Assembly: GCA_002494885.1 (NCBI GenBank)
Contig: DACV01000007.1
Location: 78,990 to 142,989, forward strand
DNA: 64,000 nucleotides
From: Methanobacterium sp. UBA44
GTDB lineage: Archaea > Methanobacteriota > Methanobacteria > Methanobacteriales > Methanobacteriaceae
Direction of reading: 5' to 3'
Shown here: one piece after another, positions 1 to 10,195 of the stretch
Numbering within the stretch: position 1 is the stretch's first letter
How the letters are laid out: the number at the start of each line of letters is the position of its first letter
Notes under the pieces: model-generated
Told to the model about the DNA's origin: nothing
The model's input: the letters and a program-made list of their open reading frames with translations, nothing else
Database searches by the model: none
Position numbers and translations under genes: made by a program

Positions 1-2085
1 GAAAATGCAGACATCGTATTTGGTAGATTATTTTATTTATTTAAAAATAAAATACAAGAAAGTGCAAACTATTTGGGAAACGTGAATGAAATAAAAATAA
101 ATAAAATTGAAGATAACAAAGATTTATTAAAAATAGGACCTACTGTAGGAACTAAAATATATAAAAGATCTTTAATAGCTAATATTCGCTTTCTAGAAGA
201 TGTACATGCTGAAGATCTAGTTTTTATTTTACAATCTTTTTTAGAAGCAAAAAATATCGTCTATTTAAATAATTATTTTTCATATTATTATAGAATGGTA
301 CGTGAATTTAATGAAATGCCTTCAATTACACATACTAATGATAAAGAAACATTAATGAAACTTTTGTACGGTTATTCTGAAGCATATAGTATTTTAAAGT
401 CATATAAAAAAGAAGAATTATTCATTACTCTATTTAAAGGTCATTTACAATATTGGTCTGATAAATTTATATTAAGTGATACAAGTAATGTTGAAAAAAA
501 GGAACTTCTTGAAGAAATAGGTTTTCTTTTTGAAGAAGTTAAAAAATATAATAAAGATCCAACTTTAAACTATTTAATTCCATTTTTTAATATTATAAGT
601 AAAAAAGAATACGAAGAAGCTATAATGCTTACCGAATCATTAAAAGAGATTATAATGACAAATCAATCTCTAGAAGAACAAGAATCCAGATTAAAAAATG
701 AGCTAGAAATTAAAACAAATGAATTAAGTGAACATTTAAAGACTTTTGGTTACTTTAAATACAAATCTAAAAATATTATTTCTCGTATAAATATTAAATT
801 AAAGATACAATCCCATAAAATGAAAAGCCAATTATACAAATTAAAGAATATTAGTACTATCGTAGAAAAGTTCAGCCCTTGGATAAAATATAAAACGTTA
901 ACATTAATATTACCACATCGTAAAACTAATGATGCTGATAGAGAAATAAATTTGGATATCACTTTAAAATATCTAAGCAAAATTGGAATTTCTAATATTA
1001 TAATTTCAGAACATTCAGATATCTCATCTAAAAAATCTCTAATAAACGAATACAGTCATTTATTCAAATCATTTAAGGTTTTAAACAGCACTGCGAATGG
1101 TGAATTATTTAATAAAGCTAAAGCCATTAATAATGGTGTTCTTGAATCAAAAACATCCTATATTGCCATATTTGATGTTGATTGCCTTACAAAAAAGAAA
1201 AACATAAATTTAGCTCTTGATCTGTTAAAAAAAGGATATGATGTAGTACATCCTTTTGATAGAAAAGTTATAGATGTTGTAGATAAAGAAAACTTCAAAA
1301 GAAACTATGATTTTAACAAAGTAGATTTTCCTATACAAAATAGACGTTGGGCTGATGGAGGTATTGTATTCTGGAATAAAAATTCTTTCATTAGTATCGG
1401 TATGAAGAATGAATATTTTAGTGGTTGGGGCGGAGAGGATAATGAAATAATGGTAAGAGCCAACTTATTTAATTTAAGGCAGTATAGAATACCTGATAAT
1501 CTATATCACCTTTACCATTACAGACCTCAAAAAAGAACAAAAAACAATGCTGAACAATTACAAAAAATCGAACAAATGAATATAGAATCTTGTTTAAAAG
1601 AAATCAATAGTTGGCCTTGGATAATTGAAGCTAAAGAAAAATTAAATTTTGATGAAAGAACAAGAATTAATACCAAACAAACAGAATTAAAAGACCAAGA
1701 ATATTCTAGAAGTTTATTATTAAATGAAAACAAATTCAATTCAGATTTAATTTCTAAATTTTATCCATTATATATTTTATTCAACAAGAAAAATCACAGC
1801 ATAAAAAATGCTTTGATAAATATTAAAGGTTATAGATCTATTAAAAAAAATAATTTACTCGATTTTGACTATTATTTATATAACAACGAGTTAAGAAAAT
1901 CAGGCATAGATCCTATCTTACATTATATTTATCATGGTTTTAGAGAAGGAAGAAATCCAAATTCTGCATTTGATAGTGATTATTATTTGAAAGCGCATGG
2001 AGATGTAAAAAAGTCTAATCTAAATCCACTCGTACATTACAGTTTATATGGAATAAATGAAGGACGAAAGACTAAAAGGAGCTAA
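1..2085 (+). CDS. Multidomain glycosyltransferase, 5' end outside the window
   Basis: The frame is open from base 1, so the TTG at 73 is not the real start and the N-terminus lies upstream. The first part (to about base 600) looks like the C-terminal half of a GT2 transferase (motif HAEDLVF). A coiled-coil linker follows (about 610-750). A second transferase domain has a metal-binding DVD motif (FDVDC) and a GWGGEDNE motif typical of the galactosyltransferase-type C-terminal domain (Glyco_transf_7C). The last 75 residues are two copies of a repeat of the form FD-x-DYYL ... NPL-x-HY ... G-x-x-EGR, seen at the ends of many polysaccharide glycosyltransferases. It probably builds an exported surface glycan with the neighbouring exporter. 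Sugar specificity cannot be read from the sequence. Confidence 0.85.
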   Translation, partial: ENADIVFGRLFYLFKNKIQESANYLGNVNEIKINKIEDNKDLLKIGPTVGTKIYKRSLIANIRFLEDVHAEDLVFILQSFLEAKNIVYLNNYFSYYYRMVREFNEMPSITHTNDKETLMKLLYGYSEAYSILKSYKKEELFITLFKGHLQYWSDKFILSDTSNVEKKELLEEIGFLFEEVKKYNKDPTLNYLIPFFNIISKKEYEEAIMLTESLKEIIMTNQSLEEQESRLKNELEIKTNELSEHLKTFGYFKYKSKNIISRINIKLKIQSHKMKSQLYKLKNISTIVEKFSPWIKYKTLTLILPHRKTNDADREINLDITLKYLSKIGISNIIISEHSDISSKKSLINEYSHLFKSFKVLNSTANGELFNKAKAINNGVLESKTSYIAIFDVDCLTKKKNINLALDLLKKGYDVVHPFDRKVIDVVDKENFKRNYDFNKVDFPIQNRRWADGGIVFWNKNSFISIGMKNEYFSGWGGEDNEIMVRANLFNLRQYRIPDNLYHLYHYRPQKRTKNNAEQLQKIEQMNIESCLKEINSWPWIIEAKEKLNFDERTRINTKQTELKDQEYSRSLLLNENKFNSDLISKFYPLYILFNKKNHSIKNALINIKGYRSIKKNNLLDFDYYLYNNELRKSGIDPILHYIYHGFREGRNPNSAFDSDYYLKAHGDVKKSNLNPLVHYSLYGINEGRKTKRS

Positions 2086-2368
2086 TTATGCACTTTATTT
2101 TAATATCCAAAAAAGAACCTTTTAAGATGAACAAATAAATCATAATTTGTTACATTCATCAAATGCTCTTCCTTAATTTCCAGAGAAGCAGTTAAATTTG
2201 AGACTTCGAATTTTATATTTATATTTATCCCTATTATCACATTAATAATGAAGTTTATGGTTATTCTTCTATTGTGTAATAGATTAGTTAATATAATTAT
2301 AAATCTAACTGGCAGTATAAGTATAAATAAAAAAATAAAAATCTTATGAATTTAAGGAGTCTAATAAT

Positions 2369-3004
2369 ATGGAAATTGAAGAAACACGCAAAGTTGTTGA
2401 TGGCATATTTGGAATGACTTTTGATCAAGCATTAGAAATAAAATATTTTATTCAATTAAATAAATTGAATAATATATTGGAATTAGGATTTGCACATGGA
2501 GTTTCTTCATGTTATTTTGCAAGTATGTTACATGAAATGGAAACTGGCCATCTTACAACAATAGATCTTGAAGTAGCTAAAGAAAGACAACCTAATATTG
2601 AATCTCTCTTAACACAATTAGAATTATCATCATATGTTACAATTTATTACGAACCAAAGTCCTATAATTGGAGATTAATGAGACTAATTGAACAGCACCC
2701 CAACCCAATATTTGATTTTTGTTATATTGATGGTGCTCATGATTGGTATACTGACGGGTTCGCATTTTTCCTTGTTGACAAATTGCTCATACCTGGAGGT
2801 TGGATCATTTTTGATGATATTAATTGGTCATTTAATACAAGTCCAAGCCTAAAAAATTCTGAAAGTGTTCAAAGAATGCCCTCTGATGAACGAAGCACAG
2901 CGCAAGTAGGTAAAGTATTTGAATTATTGGTAAAAACTCATCCTAATTATCATAATTTTATGAAAAAAGGAGATTGGGCATATGCTCAGAAAAAAAGGCT
3001 TTAA
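2369..3004 (+). CDS. Class I SAM-dependent methyltransferase
   Basis: A 211-residue protein with a Rossmann-type methyltransferase core. Motif I is ILELGFAHGVSS (SAM binding), followed by an acidic strand end (TTIDLE) and FCYIDGAHDWYTDGF, the pattern of the Methyltransf_24/cephalosporin-hydroxylase-like group. PGGWIIFDDINW forms the later strand. A GGAG box precedes the ATG. Its place inside a polysaccharide locus suggests that it methylates a sugar or lipid-linked glycan, but the substrate is an inference. No membrane segment is visible, so it should be cytosolic. Confidence 0.75.
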   Translation: MEIEETRKVVDGIFGMTFDQALEIKYFIQLNKLNNILELGFAHGVSSCYFASMLHEMETGHLTTIDLEVAKERQPNIESLLTQLELSSYVTIYYEPKSYNWRLMRLIEQHPNPIFDFCYIDGAHDWYTDGFAFFLVDKLLIPGGWIIFDDINWSFNTSPSLKNSESVQRMPSDERSTAQVGKVFELLVKTHPNYHNFMKKGDWAYAQKKRL

Positions 3005-3503
3005 GTTAATTTATTAAATGAAAGGATTAAGAAATAGTATAATAATTAAATAACTAGATTATTTATTTAATAAAGAAATAGGTAATATTATCAGATTATA
3101 TAACAAAAAACAAATAATTTAAAAGAATGTTTTAAAAGATTACTAAATGAAAGACTTTCTAGAAAATATCCTAGAACTAAAAGTATGATGAAAATGACTA
3201 GAGAAAGAAACACATATGTTACTAAAATGCAAATACTGATGGATTTTTGCTTCGGTAACAAATTATTATTCATTTGAAGAAATTGAAAAAGATATCAATT
3301 TGGGATAGTAATAATTATTATTTTTTATTACAAACTTAATTTTTTTTATTTTATCTATTTTTGAATAAATAATATAAATGCTCATTTAATGTAATAGTTT
3401 ATTTCATAGTTATATTACTAAAGTAGACTTTATAAATACCTAAAATCAATAACAACTCATATATTAATAATATTGAAATAATATTAGAATTCTAAGTGAT
3501 ATT
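3005..3503. other. AT-rich gap with possible gene remnant
   Basis: No complete gene is recognisable. On the + strand 3104-3274 reads as an uninterrupted basic peptide (containing NERLSRKYPRT and ending in FCFGNKLLFI) with no start codon or ribosome-binding site. It could be the tail of a decayed gene or chance. The right end carries the ugd promoter. Confidence 0.3.
3429..3437 (+). promoter_or_regulatory. TATA box upstream of ugd
   Basis: TTTATAAAT lies about 70 nt before the ugd ATG. An archaeal start site about 25 nt downstream would give a leader of roughly 45 nt. Assigned by motif and position only. Confidence 0.4.
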
Positions 3504-4889
3504 ATGAAAATTACAGTTATCGGAACAGGCTATGTTGGCTTGGTTACAGGCACTTGTTTTTCAGAAATGGGAAATAAAGTTTATTGTGTTGATATCGATA
3601 ATAATAAAGTCGAAAATTTGAAAAAAGGCATTATTCCTATATATGAGCCTGGATTAGAAGAACTAGTAGTTAAAAATTATAAAACAGGAGATCTAAATTT
3701 TACTACCGAATTAAAAGAAGGTTTATATAATTCTGATATCTGTTTTATAGCTGTAGGCACCCCTATGGGCGAAGATGGTAGTGCAGATCTAAAATATGTT
3801 TTAGAAGCAGCTAAAGAGATAGGGCAAAAGATGTCTTACGACATGATAGTGGTTAATAAGTCCACAGTCCCTGTAGGAACCGCAAATAAAGTTAAAGTAA
3901 CTATAATCAAAGAGTTAATGAAAAGAAACGTTGAATACAAAGTTGAAATGGTTTCCAATCCTGAATTTTTAAAGGAAGGTTCGGCAGTTGCTGACTTCAT
4001 GCGGCCTGATAGAGTGGTTATAGGCTCTGATAATGAAGAAGTAATCCAGACAATGAAAGAATTATACGCTCCATTTACCACTAATCATGAAAGATTCATA
4101 ACTATGGATATTTGCAGCGCAGAAATGACCAAATATGCCGCTAATGCCATGCTGGCCACTCGTATCTCATTTATGAATGAAATGGCCAATATCTGTGAGA
4201 AAGTTGGGGCAGATATCAATCATGTTAGAAACGGAATAGGAAGCGACAGCAGAATAGGATACAGTTTTTTATATGCTGGCTGCGGTTATGGGGGAAGTTG
4301 TTTTCCCAAGGACGTTAAGGCTTTAATTAAAACAGCCGAAGATCATGGATACGATTCAAGGATATTAAGGGATGTTGAGTCAGTAAATAATGAACAGAAA
4401 TTTTCCCTGGTAAATAAAATAATAAATAGGTTTGGTAATGATTTATCCGGACACACTTTTGCGGTATGGGGACTGGCTTTTAAGCCTGAAACTGATGATA
4501 TGAGAGAAGCACCTTCAGTAGTTACCATTAATAAGTTGACCGAAATAGGGGCTAAAATCAATGCCTACGATCCAAAAGCCCTGGATGTTGCAAAAAAATA
4601 TTATTTTAAAGGTAATGATAACATAAAATTTTTAGATAATAAATATGAAGCAGTAAATGATGCAGATGCTCTAATACTTGTAACTGAATGGAAAGAGTTC
4701 AGAAGTCCTGATTTCGATGAAATAATAGAAAGAATAAAAGCTAAAATTATCTTTGATGGTAGAAATCAATACAAAAAAGATATTCTGGAAAAAATGGGCT
4801 TTGAATATTATCAGATAGGCATCAGTCAGCCAATAATATCTGAAGAAGAGTATTCTGGCAAGGGCTCATTGTTAATTTCATCTAAATAA
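3504..4889 (+). CDS. ugd: UDP-glucose 6-dehydrogenase
   Basis: Oxidises UDP-glucose to UDP-glucuronate with two NAD+ (UDP-glucose/GDP-mannose dehydrogenase family). The N-terminal Rossmann motif is VIGTGYVGLVTG. The substrate-binding stretch NPEFLKEGSAVADF and the catalytic-cysteine loop GYGGSCFPKD (Cys near residue 262) are intact, and the C-terminal UDP-binding domain starts near FAVWGLAFKPETDD. At 461 residues it has normal length. It supplies uronic-acid precursor to the adjacent glycosyltransferases and exporter. Enzymes acting on GDP-mannose or UDP-sugar derivatives are close relatives, so the exact sugar is less certain than the family. Confidence 0.9.
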   Translation: MKITVIGTGYVGLVTGTCFSEMGNKVYCVDIDNNKVENLKKGIIPIYEPGLEELVVKNYKTGDLNFTTELKEGLYNSDICFIAVGTPMGEDGSADLKYVLEAAKEIGQKMSYDMIVVNKSTVPVGTANKVKVTIIKELMKRNVEYKVEMVSNPEFLKEGSAVADFMRPDRVVIGSDNEEVIQTMKELYAPFTTNHERFITMDICSAEMTKYAANAMLATRISFMNEMANICEKVGADINHVRNGIGSDSRIGYSFLYAGCGYGGSCFPKDVKALIKTAEDHGYDSRILRDVESVNNEQKFSLVNKIINRFGNDLSGHTFAVWGLAFKPETDDMREAPSVVTINKLTEIGAKINAYDPKALDVAKKYYFKGNDNIKFLDNKYEAVNDADALILVTEWKEFRSPDFDEIIERIKAKIIFDGRNQYKKDILEKMGFEYYQIGISQPIISEEEYSGKGSLLISSK

Positions 4890-4987
4890 ACTCAAGACAT
4901 TATATAACATCTTAAATTTTCTTACTAATCAACATAAACAAGTAATTTAAACCAGTTAGTACTTCTATAAAAGATAAGGAGTAAACG

Positions 4988-5788
4988 ATGATTACCGAAA
5001 ATATCAAAGATCACAGATTCATCTTTAATTTTAGAAAATATAGATACTTACTCAGTCAACTTGTAAAAAGAAATATTAAGCTTAAATATAGAAGATCAGT
5101 TTTAGGGATATTCTGGAGCTTTTTAGAACCTCTTTTTACCATGATAGTATTAACCATAATATTTTCAACCCTCTTTAAAGGATGGGGAGTAGAAAACTAT
5201 CCTGTTTATCTTTTAACCGGTAAATTAGTGTTTGATTTTTATGCAAGTGGAACTAGCGCTGCTATGAACTCCATTAAAAGTAATGCATCTATTATAAAAA
5301 CTCTATATGTACCAAAATACATGTATTCCCTGGCAGCAGTACTATCCAGCTTTGTAACTTTTTTATTATCACTGATAGTTCTTTTTTTAGTGATGATAGC
5401 AACCAGTGTTGATTTAACTATCTATATAATCTTTGCAAGTTTGCCTATTCTTGCTCTGCTCATTTTTACCATAGGAGTAGGGCTTATAATGGCCACTTTG
5501 ACCGTATTTTTCAGGGATATGGAACATTTATATGGGGTTCTTCTTACCATGATAATGTATGCAACACCAATTTTTTATCCTCCACAGATCGTGCCGGAGA
5601 GTTTCAGATTTATTCAAACATATAATCCATTATATGCAATAATAAGCTGTTGTAGAGATTCTTTCATGAATGGTGCATTATATGACCCTGGACAATTATC
5701 GTTTGCCCTATTATCAGCAGTGGGTGCCTTACTTTTAGGAATGGTTTTATTTTATAAATATCAGGATAGATTCATGCTATATATTTAA
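4988..5788 (+). CDS. Polysaccharide ABC transporter permease (TagG/RfbA type)
   Basis: A 266-residue integral membrane protein of the ABC-2 type with about six transmembrane segments. The N-terminal amphipathic stretch (LVKRNIKLKYRRSVLGIFWS) is characteristic of teichoic-acid and O-antigen exporters. A GGAG box precedes the ATG. Its ATPase partner follows after about 25 nt, so the two form one operon. It should move a lipid-linked glycan across the cytoplasmic membrane. Confidence 0.88.
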   Translation: MITENIKDHRFIFNFRKYRYLLSQLVKRNIKLKYRRSVLGIFWSFLEPLFTMIVLTIIFSTLFKGWGVENYPVYLLTGKLVFDFYASGTSAAMNSIKSNASIIKTLYVPKYMYSLAAVLSSFVTFLLSLIVLFLVMIATSVDLTIYIIFASLPILALLIFTIGVGLIMATLTVFFRDMEHLYGVLLTMIMYATPIFYPPQIVPESFRFIQTYNPLYAIISCCRDSFMNGALYDPGQLSFALLSAVGALLLGMVLFYKYQDRFMLYI

Positions 5789-5812
5789 AAAAATATCAAA
5801 TTGGGTGAAAAC

Positions 5813-6553
5813 TTGGGAGAAACAGTTATTAAAGTTGAAAATGTTGGAATGGAATTTAATTTGAGTTTAGAAAAAACTGATAATCTCAAAGAGTATGTTA
5901 TTAAATTTATAAAAAGAGATCTCATGTATCAGGCATTCTGGGCCCTTAAAGACATTTCGTTCGAAGTAAAAAAAGGAGATAAAGTAGGAATTATCGGATT
6001 AAATGGTGCAGGTAAAAGTACATTACTTAAACTCATCTCCAGCGTCATGAAACCTACTGAGGGAACCATAACAACAAATGGCAAAATAGTACCTCTCCTT
6101 GAGCTTGGAGCGGGTTTTGATCCCAGTTACACCGGCAGAGAAAATATCTATCTTAATGGTGCATTATTAGGATATTCAAAGGATTTTTTAGAGAGTAAAT
6201 TTGATGAAATCGTTGAATTTTCAGAAATAGGTGATTTTATTGATGTTCCTCTGAAAAATTATTCTTCTGGTATGAGGGCGAGGTTAGGATTTTCAATAGC
6301 TTCAATACTGGAACCTCAAATACTTATTTTAGACGAAGTTTTATCTGTTGGTGATGCTAAATTCCAGGAAAAAAGTGGGAAAAAAATGAAATCCCTTCTT
6401 AATAGTGAAACAACAGTTTTATATGTATCCCACACAATAGGACAGGTTAAAGACCTGTGTAATAAAGCTATATGGCTTGAAAAGGGAAAATTAATTGAGC
6501 AGGGGCCTGCTGATGAAGTGTGTGACATGTATATGGAAAGTATTCAAAGATAA
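5813..6553 (+). CDS. Polysaccharide ABC transporter ATP-binding protein (TagH/RfbB type)
   Basis: Energises the preceding permease. Walker A is GLNGAGKST, the signature is SSGMRARLGF and Walker B is ILILDEVLSVGD, as in the TagH/Wzt group. The N-terminal segment before the nucleotide-binding domain (MEFNLSLEKTDNLKEYVIK) is typical of this subfamily. There is no C-terminal glycan-binding domain, which suggests glycan-independent recognition. A TTG at 5801 is in frame, but GGTGA at 5804 is a good ribosome-binding site for the TTG at 5813, so I chose the latter. The remaining uncertainty is only four residues. Confidence 0.88.
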   Translation: MGETVIKVENVGMEFNLSLEKTDNLKEYVIKFIKRDLMYQAFWALKDISFEVKKGDKVGIIGLNGAGKSTLLKLISSVMKPTEGTITTNGKIVPLLELGAGFDPSYTGRENIYLNGALLGYSKDFLESKFDEIVEFSEIGDFIDVPLKNYSSGMRARLGFSIASILEPQILILDEVLSVGDAKFQEKSGKKMKSLLNSETTVLYVSHTIGQVKDLCNKAIWLEKGKLIEQGPADEVCDMYMESIQR

Positions 6554-6849
6554 TTCCTATTAAATGTCTAAATTTAATTCTTATTAAAAAAATATCTGAA
6601 ATTAAATAATTTTATTCCTTTAAATAAAGATTATAATCATTATAGACATGCAAAAGATTTAGATCGTTAAATAATTATCCTAAAAGAATTTAATTTAAAA
6701 TTTTTATGGATTCAAACTAAAAGTAATTTGTTTTTGACGTAATGTTTAAATGATACTTCAATCAATTATTTGATATATTTTATATTGTTAAAGGTTTTTA
6801 ATTGAGCTTTCCATTAATTAATAACAAGGATTTGATCAGAGGCCAATAT

Positions 6850-7731
6850 ATGGACTTGTCTATCATTATAGTTAATTACCGTACATATGATTTAACAAAA
6901 AAAGCTATAGAGTCTATAGTTAATGAAGATCATTCTTTTAACTATGAGATATATCTTGTAGATAATGCCTCTAATGATGGAAGTCTCGAGAAATTAAAAA
7001 AAGACTTTTCTAAAGAATCAGATGATAATTTAATTAAATTTATCGCAAATACTGAAAATAAAGGCTTTGCACATGCAAATAATCAAGCTATAAAACAGAT
7101 ATCCTCCGAATATGTACTATTACTTAATTCTGACACTATTGTTGTAGATAATTGTCTTGAAAAATGTATAAGATACATGGAAGCTAATGATAGTATAGGT
7201 GCTTTAGGTTGTAAGGTTATTTTACCCGATGGAAAATTAGATAAGGCCTGTAGAAGAAGTTTTCCTGATGTCAATGTCTCATTTTACAGGATGACCGGAC
7301 TTTCATATCTTTTTCCCAATAGTAAACGTTTTGGAAGGTATAACCTTACTTATCTTGATGAAAACGGTACCTATGAAGTTGATAGTTTAGTAGGTGCTTT
7401 TATGATGGTAAGAATCAAGACAATCCATCAGGTTGGGCTTTTAGATGAAGATTTCTTCATGTACGGTGAAGATATCGATTGGTGCCATCGTATTAAATCA
7501 TCTGGCTGGAGAATAATGTATTATGGTGATGTGAAAATAATTCATTATAAAGGAGCAAGTAACAGTAAAAAACAAAAACCCAAACTTCTGTATGAGTTTT
7601 ACAGGGCAATGGATATCTTTTATAAGAAACATTATACAAATAAACATTCACTAATAACAAACAGCATTGTATACTGGGGAATATGGAGTACATATGGATT
7701 TAAGCTGTTATTAAATACATTTAAAAAATAG
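6850..7731 (+). CDS. GT2 family glycosyltransferase (rhamnosyltransferase-like)
   Basis: A GT-A fold transferase. The first strand IIIVNY, VDNASNDGS, ENKGFAHANN, the DxD-like LLNSDT and the base region MYGEDIDWCHR are all present, matching the WbbL-like GT2 group. A TTG at 6802 would add 16 residues, but the fold begins exactly at the ATG at 6850, which has an AGAGG box nearby. One hydrophobic stretch near the C-terminus may associate with the membrane. The roughly 300 bp before it (6554-6849) is AT-rich with no gene. It probably adds a deoxyhexose or hexose to the lipid-linked glycan, but the sugar is not predictable. Confidence 0.85.
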   Translation: MDLSIIIVNYRTYDLTKKAIESIVNEDHSFNYEIYLVDNASNDGSLEKLKKDFSKESDDNLIKFIANTENKGFAHANNQAIKQISSEYVLLLNSDTIVVDNCLEKCIRYMEANDSIGALGCKVILPDGKLDKACRRSFPDVNVSFYRMTGLSYLFPNSKRFGRYNLTYLDENGTYEVDSLVGAFMMVRIKTIHQVGLLDEDFFMYGEDIDWCHRIKSSGWRIMYYGDVKIIHYKGASNSKKQKPKLLYEFYRAMDIFYKKHYTNKHSLITNSIVYWGIWSTYGFKLLLNTFKK

Positions 7732-7745
7732 TATATGGTGTGAAC

Positions 7746-9149
7746 ATGATCAGGGAAAATCAGAGAATCTTTAATCTATTGCTGGTGGTTATAGATATGG
7801 CCGTAATTACATTCTCTTTAATACTGGCATGGTTCATTCGTTTTGAAACTGATTTATTAGGTTTTGGACAAAGTGGATGGGGATTTGACCATTATTTCCT
7901 GCCTATCCTATTTATTTTGCCCATGTATCTTCTCTTATACCATTCTTTTGGATTATACCGCCCTCAAAGAACTGAAAGTATTGCCTCAGAGACTGCAAAT
8001 ATTATAAAAGTTAATTTTATAGGGATACTGGCACTTGTAACTGCATTATTTGTAATTGAACTAACAGAATATTCCAGATATTTGCTTGCAATGTTTTTCA
8101 TTTTCAGTACCTTATTTTCCATTGGTGAAAGGATTATTATAAGACAGTCGCTGCGATTTATACGCAGCAGAGGCCATAATACCAAACATGTTTTGATGGT
8201 AGGAGCAGGAGAGCTGGGTGAAAAGGTTGCCACTAAACTTAATCATGTTGAATATATGGGATACAATATAATTGGATTTCTGGATGATAATATCGAAAAA
8301 GGACATGAAGTTGCTGATTCAAAAGTAATAGGAAAGATCAAAGATTTAAACCTTATTATTTTAGCAAATCATGTAGATATGGTAATTATAACCATATCTC
8401 CAAGGCATTTTACGCTTCTGGAAAATATTGTGGACACATGTGAAAAATATGGTGTAAAAGCAGAGATTGTACCTGATTATTACCGATATTTCCCTGCAAA
8501 ACCCTATCTGGACATGATAGATGATATTCCCATTTTAAACATAAGATATGTGCCTTTAGACAATTCACTTAAATTAATTATAAAAAGAATAATTGATTTT
8601 GTAGCAGCAACTGGAGCCATTATTATCCTGTCACCAGTTTTGATTATATCATCAATTTTAGTGAAAATAAGTTCTCCAGGCCCCATTATTTTTAAACAGG
8701 AAAGGGTAGGGATGAATAGAAAGAATTTTATGATGTATAAATTCCGCAGCATGAAAATACAGAATAAAGAAGAAGAAAGACTTCAATGGACCACAGAAGA
8801 TGATCCCCGCAAAACAAAATTTGGCACATTTATCAGGAAAACCAGTATTGATGAACTTCCACAGCTTTTTAATGTTTTAAAAGGAGATATGAGTTTAATA
8901 GGGCCAAGGCCAGAGCGCCCCCATTTTGTAGAAAAGTTCCGTGAGGAAGTTCCAGAATATATGATAAAACACCACGTACGCCCCGGAATGACTGGATGGG
9001 CACAGGTACATGGTTGGAGAGGAAATACCTCCATCAAAAAAAGAATAGAATATGACATCTATTATGTGGAAAACTGGACCATAATTCTGGATCTGAGAAT
9101 ATTAATAATGACTCTGATTAAGGGTTTTGTTAATAAGAATGCTTATTAA
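7746..9149 (+). CDS. Polyprenyl-phosphate sugar phosphotransferase
   Basis: Initiates glycan assembly by moving a sugar-1-phosphate from a nucleotide sugar to polyprenyl phosphate. The N-terminus has about four transmembrane segments. A Rossmann-like CoA-binding domain follows (VLMVGAGELGEKVA, about residue 150), and then the catalytic bacterial-sugar-transferase domain (KRIIDFVAATGAIIILSP, FKQERVGMNRK, YKFRSM, TSIDELPQLFNVLKGDMSL, GPRPERP). This is the full-length WcaJ/WbaP-like plan. The GTG at 7740 overlaps the GGTG ribosome-binding site, so the ATG six bases later is the likelier start. It follows the GT2 gene directly and is probably co-transcribed. Confidence 0.88.
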   Translation: MIRENQRIFNLLLVVIDMAVITFSLILAWFIRFETDLLGFGQSGWGFDHYFLPILFILPMYLLLYHSFGLYRPQRTESIASETANIIKVNFIGILALVTALFVIELTEYSRYLLAMFFIFSTLFSIGERIIIRQSLRFIRSRGHNTKHVLMVGAGELGEKVATKLNHVEYMGYNIIGFLDDNIEKGHEVADSKVIGKIKDLNLIILANHVDMVIITISPRHFTLLENIVDTCEKYGVKAEIVPDYYRYFPAKPYLDMIDDIPILNIRYVPLDNSLKLIIKRIIDFVAATGAIIILSPVLIISSILVKISSPGPIIFKQERVGMNRKNFMMYKFRSMKIQNKEEERLQWTTEDDPRKTKFGTFIRKTSIDELPQLFNVLKGDMSLIGPRPERPHFVEKFREEVPEYMIKHHVRPGMTGWAQVHGWRGNTSIKKRIEYDIYYVENWTIILDLRILIMTLIKGFVNKNAY

Positions 9150-9269
9150 AAAATAATGAAAAAATTAATACTGTTTTTAATGATTTAAAAAAAAAATGGA
9201 ATGCTAATCTTGAATGTTAGATTTATATAATATAATTTACAACAATTAAAAGTTTAACAGGTAATTAAC

Positions 9270-9986
9270 ATGACATGGAAAAAGAAAATAGCCATTATAA
9301 TTTCACTTATTCTAATTGCTGGTCTATTATTCGTGGCTTACGTATATATGACTACAGGTTCTGAAGAGAATATAATGAAAGGAGACCATAATATACTGTT
9401 TCTCGCTGTAGATCCTTCAGAACAAAGACCAGGTATGGGTGCAGTGGATATGGCATTTGTAATTAGTACTCATGACGGTAATATGGTAAATAAAACTCCT
9501 GTATATCCTGGAGGAATGACCCATCCAACTGCTTCACCACCACAATATCTTAAAGAATCTCAGGGAGTTAACAAGCTTTATCTTCATGATGCTTTATGGG
9601 GCGAAGATGTGGAAGTAGGAGCCAAATTAGCTCAAGAAATCGTTGAATCAAATACTGGACTTAAAACAGATGCAGTAGTTATTTTAACCCCGGAAGCTGT
9701 AGATGCGCTGATCAATACAGTTGGACCAATTTATATTGAAGGACAGGGATATGTCAGCGGAAATTCAATAGAATTTTTAAGAAATGAACAGTATGGAGGA
9801 ATGTCTCGCGGTAATGCAGTTGAATCAATGATGCAGGGCATAATGAACTCTGCACAAGACCCCGCCAATTATTCAAAACTTTTAAAAACAGGCGCCAGTG
9901 AATATACCAAAGGTAATATAGTCGTAATACCTAAAGATCTATTTATAAAGCTTCTAATAACTAATGGTATAGGAAATTTTATATAA
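9270..9986 (+). CDS. Membrane-anchored DUF4012-like protein
   Basis: A 238-residue protein with one N-terminal membrane anchor (basic KKK, then about 20 hydrophobic residues) and an extracytoplasmic remainder. The segments HNILFLAVDPSEQRPG and LKTDAVVILTPEAVDALINTVG resemble DUF4012 and, more remotely, LytR-CpsA-Psr domains, which attach glycans to cell walls. Its position at the end of the polysaccharide locus agrees with a role in transfer or anchoring outside the cell. I am fairly sure of topology but only moderately sure of family. Catalytic residues cannot be assigned. Confidence 0.55.
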   Translation: MTWKKKIAIIISLILIAGLLFVAYVYMTTGSEENIMKGDHNILFLAVDPSEQRPGMGAVDMAFVISTHDGNMVNKTPVYPGGMTHPTASPPQYLKESQGVNKLYLHDALWGEDVEVGAKLAQEIVESNTGLKTDAVVILTPEAVDALINTVGPIYIEGQGYVSGNSIEFLRNEQYGGMSRGNAVESMMQGIMNSAQDPANYSKLLKTGASEYTKGNIVVIPKDLFIKLLITNGIGNFI

Positions 9987-10195
9987 TCGCTTAAAAAGAT
10001 TCTTTCTTTTTTTTATTATTTAATTTAAGATGTCTACTATCCTAAATCTTTTATTCAACTTAGAATTTATTTTCTGATTAGCATACATATAATAAAATAA
10101 CTTAAGCTTAAGATCATTATAAATATTTAAAGCCGAAACATTAATTTAATAAGCAGATAACTATTAGGGGATAAATTTCAAGAACAGCTGGTTTA

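Noticed and set aside
3091..3273. 60-aa ORF on the - strand
   Set aside because: AT-rich, hydrophobic by composition, no ribosome-binding site and no resemblance to a domain.
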